64,000 bases of DNA from Ophioceras dolichostomum (lineage: Eukaryota > Ascomycota > Sordariomycetes > Magnaporthales > Ophioceraceae), in contig PYST01000175.1 of the NCBI GenBank assembly GCA_003049485.1, positions 543 to 64,542 on the forward strand, read 5' to 3'. Shown here in pieces: positions 8,161 to 19,000 of this stretch. The translations under genes were made by a program, and so were the position numbers. The notes below the pieces were generated by a model. That model was not told where the DNA came from. It searched no databases and saw nothing but the letters and a program-made list of their open reading frames with translations. Every line of letters starts with the position of its first letter. Position 1 is the stretch's first letter.

Positions 8161-11100
8161 ATGGAGCCGTCCAACGTTCCTGTTGATCTATCGAGCGGTG
8201 ACGGTGAGAGTCGCGCTTCACTGAGTGAGCCGCTGCTAGCAAAACGTGCCCGACTCCTCAGCCGGCACCAACTAGATGCCAGCCTAGATTCTCACCAGAG
8301 AAGCGAGCAGCTGAGGAAAGTATTTGTCGACAAGATCTGGCCCAACCTCATCGACGACTACAAGATTATGGTGGCAGATTTGACCAATTTGCTCCAGAAT
8401 GTCCTTCGCGCTGAGAACATTGATGTTCAAGTCATTGGCCGGGTCAAACAAGAATCTTCTGTCGAAAAGACGCTCCAACGGCGCGAAAAAGATTTTGAGA
8501 AGACCCAGGGGTTCGAATCACTAGAACAGATCTTCCAGGAGATGCACGACCTCGCGGGACTTAGGATCGTGGTCACATTTCACGACGATGTCGAGAAGGC
8601 AAAACAAGTCATCCGGACGGGTTTCACAGAGCGGAAAGAGCCGGCACACTTTAGACCGGATCGCAAAGTCTACAAGCACTGGAAGGAGTCATGGTTCGGT
8701 GCGTATGCGGCCGACAACCACCGCGTCGAGCTGTCAAAAGACAAGTCGGACGCCCTGCTTCAGTACGATGACATCATGTTCGAGGTTCAAGTTGTCAGCA
8801 TGGCGGACAATATGTACAACAAACTAGCACACGACCTACTGTACAAACACGCTGGCGAGCCTCTCACCCGCCAAGATGAGATGACAATGGATCTTTCTCA
8901 TGGCATCGCCAAGTGTTTCGCCCTCTGCATGCAGATAATGAAAGGCAAGCTGAAAGGCTTCGACCGAACGGCAACAAGGCAAGAGACAGAGGAGCTTGAG
9001 ATTCCAGACCAAGCGAGCAAAGAAGTCGAGTCGGCTGTCGACGGCTTTTGGAGGGATGCTGGCAAGGAAGTTAGCCAGGGCGATATTAACGCCAAGCTTG
9101 AGTATGTGCCAAATCCTATCGATTCTATTTTAACACATGACTAAAAGGTATTCTACAGCGAAATCCTTCAAGTTCTTCAGTCTAAAATCGGTCATCATTC
9201 TGACAAAGACAAGCAATGTCTTCGAGCTATGAGATGTACCGACTCTCGCCTTGACAAGAAGCGGATTGAGGATACCAAAGGCGGTCTCCTCAAGGACGCT
9301 TACCGCTGGATACTCGATAATCCTCAATTCCGGCAATGGCATTACAATCAACAGAGTGGGCCGCTCTGGATCAGAGGAGGTCCTGGCAAGGGCAAAACAA
9401 TGCTCCTTTGCGGCATTATCGACGAGCTGAATAAGGGCGTGGCTGAAGGCACCAGTCCCGCCTACTTTTTCTGCCAGGCCACCGACGACCGTATCAATAA
9501 CGCCACAGCAGTTCTTCTTGGCCTCATCTACCATCTCGTCAACCTTCGACCCTCTCTTATTTCTCATGTACGAAAAGAATTCGACAATGCCGGCAAGAAG
9601 CTTTTCCAGGATGCGAATGCCTGGTGGGCCGTATCGGATATTATGCGCGAGATTTTACGAGACCAATCTTGTGGCAGCATCTGTTTAATCATCGACGCGC
9701 TTGACGAGTGTACGACTGGTTTATCGCAACTGCTCAGATTTATTGCCACAACATCTTCCGAATACCCCCACATCAAGTGGCTCGTGTCGAGCAGGAATGT
9801 GCCTGATGTTGAGTTCCTGGAAAAGCATGCGAAGACTCCTCTTTGCCTTGACCTGAACACCGAGGCTGTGATAGGCGCCGTCGAAGCCTACATCAACCAC
9901 AAGATGTTAGACCTTGTCGAAAGGAACATAATCTCCACAACTAGAACCCCAGTCCTGGATGAGCAGCGGAAGATCCTAAATGAAATCGCTAGAATCTTGA
10001 AAGAGAAGGCTAATGAAACCTTCCTCTGGGTCGCCCTCGTCTGCAAGCAGATTGAGGAATGTGACCTAGACGAGGTCGTTGAATGCATCCAGGAGATGCC
10101 ATCAGAGCTGAACGAGGTGTATGCAAAGATGATGCACCGGATTGATGAACTCAAAGGGGCAAGGGCAAAGCATTGCAGACAAGTCCTCATCATTGCCGTC
10201 AACGCATACCGCCCACTTCACATATCAGAACTGGCAGCCTTGGCCTCACTACCCAAAGTAACGCCTTACGAATCGATCGTAAAGCGCTGCGGCCTTTTTA
10301 CTATAAAGGACGCAACTGTCTACTTTATCCACCAGTCGGCCAAAGACTACCTCGTTACGAACCCAACCAGCTCGGACATCCTGCCCCGGATTTTCCCCAG
10401 TGGATATGCTGACGGGCATAAGCTGATCCTGTCTCGGTCGATCGAGTGTATGATACAGAGTCTACGGCGGGACATGTACGACCTGCGCACGCCAGGATTC
10501 TTCATCGACGACGTCCAACCATCAAACCCTGATCTCTTGGCTGAAGTAGCCTACTCGTGTGTGTATTGGGTCGATCATTTATGCAACGCTTTGGTCTTGG
10601 ATGATCTTCGAGACGACGGGCCGGTCTATGCTTTCTACCAGCAGAAGGTCCTCCACTGGTTTGAAGCACTGAGTCTTTTCAAAGAAATTCCACATGGAGT
10701 CAAGTCTTTGGTTAAACTGAAAGAGCTGCTGAAAAGTCAAGTAAGCTTAAATAACTCCTTTCACTTTTTTCTATTATTAAGGCTAATATTATTATATAGG
10801 AGGAAAAGCTGCTACCTCAACTAGCTGATTTAATCCACGATTCTTGGAGATTTATTCTTTACTTTGGATCAGTGGTAGAAAAACATCCCCTTCAGCTCTA
10901 CGCCTCTGGCCTTGTTTTTAGCCCAAATTCTAACGTAACAACAGCTTTGTTTAAACGAGAGAGTTTATGCAAGATTTCGCTAAATCCAATGATACAAAAC
11001 GAATGGAGCGCGTGCTGGCGAACGCTAGAGGGCCATAGTGGACCAGTCACGTCGGTAGCATTCTCGAGCGATGGGCTCGTGGCGTCGGGCTCAGACGACA

Positions 11101-13922
11101 AGACCGTTAAGCTCTGGGACGCGGCTACGGGCGAACTAAAGCAGACGCTGCAGAGCCACACGAGCTCAGTCACGTCGGTAGCGTTCTCACCTAACAACCT
11201 CGTAGCGTCGGGCTCGTGGGATTATACTATCAAGTTCTGGGACGCGGCCACGGGTGAACTAAAGCAGACGCTGCAGGGCCATACAAGCTCGGTCAGGTCG
11301 GTAGCGTTGTCACCTAACGGCCTTATGGCGTCGGGCTCGGGCGATAAGACCGTCAAACTCTGGAACGCGGCCACGGGCGAACTAAAGCAGACGCTGCAGG
11401 GCCACACGAGGGAAGTCACGTCGGTAGCATTCTCGAGCGATGGGCTCGTGGCGTCGGGCTCAGACGACAAGACCGTCAAGCTCTGGGACGCGGCTACAGG
11501 CGAATTGAAGCAGACGCTGCAAGGCCACAAGAACTTGGTCAGGTCGGTAGCGTTCTCGAGCGACGGGCTCGTGGCGTCGGGCTCGGACGATCGTACTATC
11601 AAGCTCTGGGACACGGCCACGGGCGAAGAAAAGCAGACGCTGCAGGGCCACACGAGCTCAGTCACGTCGGTAGCATTCTCGAGCGACGGACTCGTGGCGT
11701 CGAGCTCGATGGACCACACTGTTAAGCTCTGGAATACGGCCACGGGCGAAGAGATGCAGACGCTACAGGGCCACACGAGTTGGGTCTACTCAGTAGCGTT
11801 CTCGAGCGACGGGCTCGTGGCGTCGGGCTCGTACGACAAGACCGTCAAGCTCTGGGACACGGCCACGGGCGAACTGAAGCAGACGCTACAGGGCCACAAG
11901 TACTCAGTCAGGTCGGTAGCGTTTTCACCTAACGGCCTCGTAGCGTCGGGCTCGTACGACAAGACTGTTAAGCTCTGGGACACGGCTACAGGCGAATTGA
12001 AGCAGACGCTGCAGGGCCACAGCGGCGCAGTCACGTCAGTAGCGTTATCGAGCGACGGGCTCGTGGCGTCGGGCTCGGAAGACAATACCGTCAAGCTCTG
12101 GGACGCGGCCATGGGCGAACTGAAGCAGACGCTGCAGGGTCCCACGAGTTGGGTCTACTCAGTAGCGTTCTCACCTAACGGCCGGCTCATGGCGTCGGGC
12201 TCGGGCCACAACACCGTCAAGCTCTGGGACGCGGCTACGGGCGAATTGAAGCAGACGCTGCAGGGCCACAGGGATTCTGTCATGTCAGTAGCGTTCTCGG
12301 GCGACGGGCTCGTGGCGTCGGGCTCAAACGACAATACCGTTAAGCTCTGGGACGCGGCCACGGGCGAATTGAAGCAGACGCTGCAGGGCCACACGAGTTG
12401 GGTCGACTCAGTAGCGTTCTCGAGCGACGGGCTCGTGGCGTCGGGCTCGAACGACAACACCGTTAAGCTCTGGGACGCGGCCACGGGCGAATTGAAGCAG
12501 ACGCTGCAGGGCCACAAGCACTCAGTCAGGTCGGTAGCGTTCTCACCTAACGGCCTCGTAGCGTCGGGCTCGAATGACGACACCGTTAAGCTCTGGGATA
12601 CGGCCACGGGCGAATTGAAGCAGACGATGCAGGGCCACAAGCACTCAGTCAGGTCGGTAGCGTTCTCGAGCGATGGGCTCGTGGTGTCGGGCTCGGAAGA
12701 CAATACCGTCAAGCTCTGGGATGCGGCCACGGGCGAACCGAAGCAGACGCTGCAGGGCCACACGAGGTCAGTCAGGTCGGTAGCGTTCTCGAGCGACGGG
12801 CTCATGGCGTCGGGCTCAGACGATCGTACTATCAAGCTCTGGGACACGGCCACGGGCGAAGAAAAGCAGACGCTGCAGGGCCACACGAGGTCAGTCAGGT
12901 CGGTAGCGTTCTCGAGCGACGGGCTCATGGCGTCGGGCTCAGACGATCGTACTATCAAGCTCTGGGACACGGCCACGGGCGAAGAAAAGCAGACGCTGCA
13001 GGGCCACACGAGCTCAGTCACGTCGGTAGCATTCTCGAGCGACGGACTCGTGGCGTCGGGCTCGGGCGACCACACTGTCAAGCTCTGGGACGCGGCCACG
13101 GGCGAATTGAAGCAGACGCTGCAGGGCCACATGGACTTTGTCAGGTCGGTAGCGTTTTCGGGCGACGGGCTCGTGGCGTCGGGCTCAGACGACAAGACCG
13201 TCAAGCTCTGGGACGCGGCTACAGGCGAATTGAAGCAGACGCTGCAGGGCCACATGGACTTTGTCAGGTCGGTAGCGTTTTCGGGCGACGGGCTCGTGGC
13301 GTCGGGCTCAGACGACAAGACCGTCAAGCTCTGGGACGCGGCTACAGGCGAATTGAAGCAGACGCTGCAGGGCCACAAGAACTTGGTCAGGTCGGTAGCG
13401 TTCTCGAGCGACGGGCTCGTGGCGTCGGCCTCGGGTGACCACACCGTCAAGCTCTGGGACGCAGCCACGGGCGAATTGAAGCGGACGCTGCGGGGCCACA
13501 CGGAGGGGGTCACGTCGGTAGCATTCTCGAGCGACGGCCGGCTCGTGGCGTCGGGCTCGTACGACAAGACCGTCAAGCTCCGGGACGCGGCCACGGGCGA
13601 ACTGAAGCAGACGATCGTTGTCGACAGCGCTCCGTATAACCTCGAATTTGATGCTGCTGGCTCTTCCCTTATGACTGAAATCGGCGCGTTCGCTATTGAC
13701 ACACAAGCGAAATCCAGTCTACTATCTACTGGATTGTCAAAGCAGAACAGCCCATGCCAGGGGTATGGAATCAGTGGTGATAAGGTTTGGATTTTACGCA
13801 AGTCGGAGAAGTGGTTGTGGTTGCCGCACAATTGCCGGCCAGTCATATCAGCAGTTATGGGGTCTTTGGTTGCGATTGGGTGCTCATCAGGACGTGTTTT
13901 GCTGTTTAGATTCACTGAATAA
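8161..13922 (+). CDS. NOD-like receptor: RelA/SpoT-like + NACHT + 21 WD40
   Basis: Exons 8161-9101, 9159-10740 and 10800-13922 give 1,881 residues. Intron 1 (57 nt: GTATGT, GACTAA branch, TACAG) removes an in-frame TAA at 9142; intron 2 (59 nt: GTAAGC to TATAG) joins the NACHT to the propeller part. Residues about 60-270 are RelA/SpoT-like: GRVKQESSVEK, DLAGLRIVVTF (131) and FEVQVVS (about 208, the E.Q motif). NACHT: Walker A GGPGKGKT (387-394), Walker B CLIIDALDEC (about 490). WD40 repeats occupy residues 917-1779, 41 residues each, followed by about 100 residues of another type. Known for the family: NACHT oligomerises on ligand recognition by the repeats and fires the N-terminal effector, often in non-self recognition and cell death. 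A nucleotide-transferring effector is inference. ATG 8161 was chosen because the upstream in-frame codon at 8137 is TTG. Confidence 0.9.
9102..9158 (+). other. 57-nt NLR intron 1 carrying an in-frame stop
   Basis: Donor GTATGT at 9102, branch-like GACTAA at 9139-9144, acceptor TACAG ending at 9158. Its length is a multiple of three and both flanks are in the same frame, so retention would add 14 codons and stop at TAA 9142-9144. That product would be the RelA/SpoT-like domain alone. Confidence 0.8.
10741..10799 (+). other. 59-nt NLR intron 2
   Basis: Donor GTAAGC, GCTAAT branch-like word near 10782-10787, acceptor ATATAG, phase 0. It is markedly A/T-rich compared with the exons. Retention would end translation at 10822-10824, giving a RelA/SpoT-NACHT protein without the WD40 part. 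Confidence 0.85.
11025..13613 (+). repeat. 21 tandem high-identity WD40-coding repeats
   Basis: Units of 123 nt (126 nt for repeats 10 and 21, which carry one extra Arg codon) start at 11025 and then every 123 nt. The consensus is LQGH.xxV.SVAFSSDGLVAS then GS.D.TVKLWDAATGELKQT. Twenty-one units equal three seven-bladed propellers. Repeats 15 and 16 (12750 and 12873) are identical, as are 18 and 19 (13119 and 13242), a sign of very recent duplication or gene conversion. Variation concentrates at the residues after LQGH and after SGS. Confidence 0.95.
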
Positions 13923-14296
13923 GCATGGTGGCTTCAAAGTCTTGCTATATTTTTTTCTTCTCTTTGCCCATTAGGGGTCATAGGGTTCGCTGTCAATTTA
14001 TGATGTTTAGTTCTGCTCGATTTGTTATCACTTTGTTGACCATGGAAGCTTCGCAATCTCATGTTACCTCGAAGAAGCACTTTATTGGCTCACTTGCTAA
14101 GTCCGGAGTGCCCTAACCTTTGCACGACCGGATTCTGATCGGGCCTCAGTCAGGTGACCGAGACAAGATCAGGGGGGATGGGCTATTAAGGGGGGTGGAG
14201 GGAGCGACCAAGCCTCCCAGAAAAAGGGGAAACAGGAAAGACTGGAGGCACGCGCCATCTGAGAGAAGATGTGAGGTATGGGCAGGGTTGCAAAGG
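13923..14296. other. 3' flank of the NLR gene
   Basis: No gene seen. A T-rich tract directly after the NLR stop (about 13950-13975) fits a 3' UTR or polyadenylation region. An unclassified G-rich stretch follows. Confidence 0.4.
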
Positions 14297-14460
14297 CGAC
14301 TCCGGAAGCCGACTCCGGAAACCGACTCCCGGATTCCGACTCCGGAATCCGACTCCGGATTCCGACTCCGGAGTCAGGCTCCGCTCAGAATCCGGGCCAG
14401 AGCCGGACCCCCACTTTTAGGATCCGACTCCGACCCTTCCGGAGTCAGATTCCGGAGCGC
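14297..14460. repeat. imperfect GACTCCGGAANCC tandem repeat
   Basis: About ten imperfect copies of a 10-12-nt unit (GACTCCGGA followed by AGCC, AACC, ATCC or TTCC) are clustered here. Since TCCGGA is palindromic, the array could form hairpins. Open frames through it simply translate the repeat. Confidence 0.8.
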
Positions 14461-14492
14461 TCGCAACCCTGGGCTGGAGCGAGGTTGCTGGG

Positions 14493-14756
14493 TTGCTGGG
14501 TACACCATCCTCCCGGGCCGCGACCATCGTACTGCTAGCCTCGCTATCGATGGCTGCGGCGTCGACGGACCAGGGCCCCAAGCAGCTTCTGTCTAAAGCG
14601 CGGAATGGTGCTAACTCGTTGGTGCACGTTCGTGGCACTCCTGATGAACGCGTTCAATGGGTGAAAACGATGATTCTGTCGGGCTTGCTAGCTAAGGTAG
14701 GCAGACTATCGTACGGGAGATCCAAAGGGGGATCTGTCGGAAGACCGTCGAAGTGA
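14493..14756 (+). other. unrecognised open frame, possibly TE-derived
   Basis: An 87-codon frame contains MAAASTDQGPKQLLSKARNG and TPDERVQWVKTMILSGLLAK. The second half looks like a helical coding segment, reminiscent of the start of a retrotransposon Gag, but I cannot name the family. It ends abruptly in low-complexity Arg/Ser/Gly sequence. No partner domains lie nearby. It may be a relic or chance. Confidence 0.2.
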
Positions 14757-15955
14757 CTGCACCGGCCTAGAGAAAGAGACAGGGAGAGGGATCACCACGA
14801 GGTATGACTCGTCTCGTTCGGTAAGAGGTCGGTTTGACCCACGGGGTGAGTGAGTCGTGCGAGGAGGTAGCCCTTTGACAAAAGGGGGTGCCACGAACGG
14901 CGAGAGAAAGTTGGGAGAAAGGTAGGTGCTGGGAGGCTCCCATTCATTACGCAGGCGGGCGCCCGAATAGCACAGGGAGGTACTTCCTAGACTCCCAGAG
15001 AGTGTTCTGTTTAACCACATGCAGACCAACGTTCAGTGTCTGTTTGCCTCATCCTTGGTGGTGACCGCCGCGATGTCGAGCACTGTTTACGATTCCCCCC
15101 ATTTTGCTCCAGCACGCGGTTCTTTGTTTACGCGGCTGGCGCACTTGGAAAACGTTTCCAAGAAGCCTCTTTGACGACATGTTGGAGTGGCTAAGAAACA
15201 GAAGGTCGAGAGTCAGGTGGTCTTTTGGTAGTCGAAGACAACCGGTGGAAGGGAGGGAAAATCACAAAAAGGATCTGAAGTCCGAGCTCGCTGTGGACTT
15301 GCCACTTCTTCCGATGATGAGTGAGAGCTTGGTGAATCTCAGGAGGCTCTGTGTGGAACCAACCCATCGAGCTCTTATGTGCGGAGAAGAGCCGCCGAGT
15401 CTGACCCAAAGATGGCTTGTCCAAACCTGACGTTGGATACTACGGCCACATGCTGTCGGCACAAGATGTTGGTTGGTTGCTTCCGCCCCTCGACTCTCTC
15501 TCGAAGTCCACCTGGCAAGTGTAGTTTTTGGTCAAAATCTCTTCGAAGACACAGCATGTCGTCATTTATGACCACGGCGTGCGATACTACGGTTTCGGCC
15601 AGTGTCACCATCCCTCGGTCTCGGAGCTGCAGGAAGTCTCGATGTGGGCGCTCTGAGCGTGCTAACTTCAGACCTTCTGTACCGACTTGTGGGCGGGTGG
15701 TCGCACGGGCTCCTGAAGTTGGTTTAATAGAGAGTCGGGATTGACGAAAGAGGAAGGCGAGCCGCCCAGAATACATCGAACTTCCATGTGCCAAGCCGAA
15801 GATGGGAACTCTAAGCAGCAGGTTTCTTGCACCCCCGCTCGGAGGGGAGACGAAGCAGAGCAGCTCGAGGCAACAACATAGAGGAAGCTAGAGACGACGC
15901 CAGCTGTGTCTGCTATCCTTCCAGATGCTCAGAGCATCGAGTTCCTCCTGTCTCC
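14757..15955. other. unassigned region before the SRPK gene
   Basis: Frames of 100-140 codons on both strands (15104-15430 plus, 15375-15794 minus, 15379-15744 plus) overlap and carry no recognised domain. Decayed mobile-element or gene sequence is possible, as is non-coding DNA. Confidence 0.35.
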
Positions 15956-17680
15956 CTACGCCGTGCCAGCCCCTGACCCGGATACTTCATCGATATTGAT
16001 TCCCTTCTCCTTTAGATACGCCTCCAGCGCATCCATGCCTCCCCGCATCCAAGGATGCAAGTATATCTGCCCCGTGCCGAGGCGGTCTTCCGGCATCCAG
16101 TCGAGCACCGATTGCACGAAGTCAAGAAACCATTCCCTGTCCTGCCCTGTCAGAGCCCCGGCGAGAGTCTCCAATGTCCTTTCGGCGGGCACAGGTACGG
16201 GACCCTTCCAGTTGCCTAGTTACCAGATGTACACACGCACTCGTCAGGAACTGCAAACTAAGCTTTAGGCATGACGACGGCGTCCACGGTGTATGTAAAC
16301 TTACCGTCCTTGTCCCAGTACACGGCGGTCTTGTCGCTTCTGCCCAGAAACTCGGGCGGGGGTGGACCGAGCAGAGCGACCATTGCCGCGAGGTGGTGCG
16401 CGTCGTTCTGTTCCTTGGACCCTCGGTCGTAGACGCGGAAGAGGGCCTCGTGTTCCAGAAGGTCCCAGGCCTGCAGCGCCAGGGGAGAAATTTAACAAAA
16501 GCTCCTTGGGAATGGCCTGAGGGACGACGATGAGAAATACTGTGTAGGTACTGCTACGTACTAGGAGCCCCATGCTCCAGATGTCGACAGGATGTCCCCA
16601 CTCCATATCGAGAATGACTTCCGGTGCCCGATACTGCATCGGCATGGCGCTCCCTCTGTGGGTCTCGCCGATGCGAGCCTGCCCCAGGTCGCAGATGGTG
16701 AGGTCGCCGGCGCCGCCCAGCATGTACCTGGAGGTGTAGATGCTCAGTGTGTCGTCGACCACTTTTCTCGCGGATGGCGTGCGGAATTCGTCCTCCTCCA
16801 CCCGTGAGAGAGTCGAGTCTTTGGTGATCGCGATGAGCAGGTTGTCCGAGTGGAGGTCTTGTTGTTTTGCCGATTAGAGAACTTGAACTTCAAGCTGTTG
16901 GGGAGGAAAGAAGAGAAGAAGAGCCTATTATGTCTGCTGGACCTTGATCCTTACCGGTGTGAGTTACCCCTGCATCGTGGGGATACTCCATCCCGCTCAG
17001 CACCTGGTCGAGAGCCGTTGTGACGAGGTCCTTCTGGAAGACTTCATCCTTTTGTAGCTCCTGAAACGTCCGCAGACTCATGCCCAGAGGCACCATCACA
17101 AAGACGTCGTGCTCCCCGCGAGGGCCGGTCAGCTTGAACGAATCCTCAAGCCGTCGGCCATACTTCCTCCCGGGGTGATCCTCGGCAACCGTGGCCAAGT
17201 GTTGGTAAACTTCAAGCTCGTGGTTATGCTTAGAGGTGTTTGTGATGTGCACCTTCAGCGACCAGTACTTATGTGTTCTGGGCAAAAACTACGGCGGATG
17301 TCAGTCAGTAAAAGTGGCTGGCGAATGATGATCTGGACGAATCTGGCAAGAGGCGTTGATGCGTACAGCAGATCGCGGCAGAGCCACACCACCGAGCTGG
17401 CACCGTAATCGAGCTTCGCGACGGTCTGGTAGCAGCCTTGAAGGACCTCCCCGATCCGCATGGGGTAGTACTCCTGGCGGTCATAGAAGGGAAGCTTCTC
17501 CTCCTCCACCTTGTCGGCGGGATCGACGGCTGCGAAGCCGCTGGACGGGAACACCCGCGGTGGGAGGGGCGCGGCGGGGCAGTTGAATGTGTCCGTGACG
17601 CCATGATTGGCCGTAATCTCGCAGTAGATAGACGGGGAAAGGCTTGGGGTGATAGAGATGGGCGATAAAAACGCGCACAA
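15956..17680 (-). CDS. SRPK-type serine/threonine protein kinase
   Basis: Five minus-strand exons (17680-17367, 17277-16955, 16857-16562, 16470-16305, 16215-15956) encode 452 residues; all donors are GTACGC, GTAAGG, GTACGT or GTAAGT and every phase fits. Kinase landmarks: a lead-in EKLPFYDRQEYYPMRIGEVL typical of fungal SRPK relatives, glycine loop LDYGASSVVWLCRD, beta-3 lysine in YWSLKVH, catalytic loop HTDLHSDN, ICDLGQAR in place of DFG, and MQYRAPEVILDMEW with VDIWSMG. The DLG and the split, spacer-poor layout match the SRPK branch, whose classical members phosphorylate Ser/Arg splicing factors; the substrate here is unknown. The usual catalytic-loop Lys is His, a variant I recall in fungal paralogues. 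The start lies 289 bp from the divergent RPC11 start. Confidence 0.85.
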
Positions 17681-17969
17681 CCATCGTTGCGGGATTGAAT
17701 TTGGTGAGTGATCAATGATGGAAATTTGTGTAAGTTCAGGTCAGGCTGGCGCCTTTTGCCGGATGGTCGGCGTTTGAGGGGCCCGCCACAGAGCTTGCAC
17801 AAGGTTTAAGCTCGACTGGAGGCCACCCCAAATTTTCATATATTAGTGCTACCGCCCACCAACCCGCACCGCATTTTCGCTTCGATTTAGCTTGCGAGCC
17901 GGCACCCCAAACCGCTCGCACCGACAACGCCGATCCGGCATAGAAGGACTGGCTGTTCATTCTGGAAAG
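17681..17969. promoter_or_regulatory. shared divergent promoter, SRPK / RPC11
   Basis: 289 bp separates the start codons of the minus-strand kinase gene and plus-strand RPC11. No other gene fits, so both promoters must lie here or overlap the 5' exons. A TATATTAG word near 17838 is a weak core-promoter candidate. Confidence 0.55.
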
Positions 17970-18622
17970 ATGCTGCTCTGTATGTCGCAAATCAAAGAAA
18001 CGAAGGGGAGGAGGGAAAAACTTGCATCAAGTCGTTCCGTTACTCGCGTCGCGCTCGCTCGCTCGCCAGCGCGAACGAACAGACAGCAAATCATCATCCC
18101 TCTCCCTCGAGTGTGTTGTGTTCTGTTTTCTACCGCTGGCTTGCTTAGGTTCCATGCTAACTAACCTACTAATTTTTCTTCCTTCCTTCCCTTCCTTCCC
18201 GAAAATCAGTCTGCCCGAATTGCGCCAACATCCTGGTCGTCTCGGTCATGGAGAACGGCAGGAACCGCCTCGAGTGCCGCACGTGCCCGTACGAGTTCGC
18301 CATCACCCAGCCGATCTTCAGCCGTCGCGAGTACGCCCGCGTCGAGAGGGATGACGTCTTCGGCGGCCCGGGGGCCTGGGACAACGCGCAGAAGGGCCGG
18401 GCCCAGTGCCCCGCCGATGGCTGCAACGGCCAGGAGGCCGCCTTCTTCCAGGTCCAGATCAGAAGCGCCGATGAACCTATGACGACTTTTTACAAGGTGG
18501 GTGACTCGCAAAAGAGATGCGTCTGAACTATGCTGGATGAATACCTTTGCTGACAGTGCTGGCCGATCGCCGTGAATCATCGTTAGTGTATGGACTGCGG
18601 TCACAGATGGAGAGAAGGCTAG
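17970..18622 (+). CDS. RPC11: RNA polymerase III subunit Rpc11 (human RPC10)
   Basis: Exons 17970-17979 (only 10 nt, MLL plus one base), 18210-18496 and 18587-18622 give 110 residues, the usual length for this subunit. Intron 1 is 230 nt (GTATGT to ATCAG) and intron 2 is 90 nt (GTGGGT to GTTAG). The N-terminal zinc ribbon is MLLFCPNCANILVV...CRTCPYEF. The C-terminal TFIIS-like ribbon is CPADGCNGQEAAFFQVQIRS, with ADEPMTTFYK and then CMDCGHRWREG, and retains the two acidic residues of the hairpin (ADE). Rpc11 drives intrinsic RNA cleavage, termination and reinitiation by Pol III in the nucleus. The tiny first exon explains why a simple frame search misses the start. Expected to be essential. 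Confidence 0.95.
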
Positions 18623-18775
18623 AGGGACACGTCTCCCTTCGTGGTTCAGGAGCAACCGGGGGCATTTACCTTGGGTAGTATCATGCTGCCGCCGAACATG
18701 CCTGAGCTCACGAAGCCTGAGAAGAAGGAGCCTTTGAAGGAGAAGGCGTCCGATGAGAAGGCGGAGGGCGAGTGA
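18623..18775 (+). other. in-frame open extension after the RPC11 stop
   Basis: Directly after the TAG at 18620-18622 the same frame stays open for 50 codons to TGA at 18773-18775. It reads VVQEQPGAFTLGSIMLPPNM, then a Lys/Glu-rich PEKKEPLKEKASDEKAEGE. Composition and codon choice look coding-like, but the frame is short enough to occur by chance. Readthrough or alternative splicing are possibilities only. Confidence 0.2.
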
Positions 18776-19000
18776 TGATCTTTGTTGGTCGGGGCAGGAA
18801 TTCGGCGCATTCGGAGTTGGGAGTTCTTCGAGAAGCGGTTGTGATCTTGATCGCTTCCATCTCGGCCGCTCTTCTCGCCCGTGATCGATACCCGGAGGGT
18901 TCTCCCCGTTTTTCCGTTGCTCCTTTACTCCGTAGTTTTTTGCACTCGAGGTTTAGTCGTACCATAGGTAGACCATTGGCAGCAAATCTGATCTGGTACT

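Noticed and set aside
9142..9144. In-frame TAA read as a nonsense (RIP-type CAA to TAA) mutation breaking the NLR
   Set aside because: It lies inside a 57-nt sequence with GTATGT donor, GACTAA branch word and TACAG acceptor that splices in frame, so an intron is the simpler reading.
12155..13915. 586-codon minus-strand frame across the WD40 array
   Set aside because: It is the antisense shadow of the repeated WD40 codons; its repeats simply mirror the plus-strand units.
15375..15794. 139-codon minus-strand frame suspected of being a retrotransposon piece
   Set aside because: No motif of integrase, RT, RNase H or transposase could be identified.
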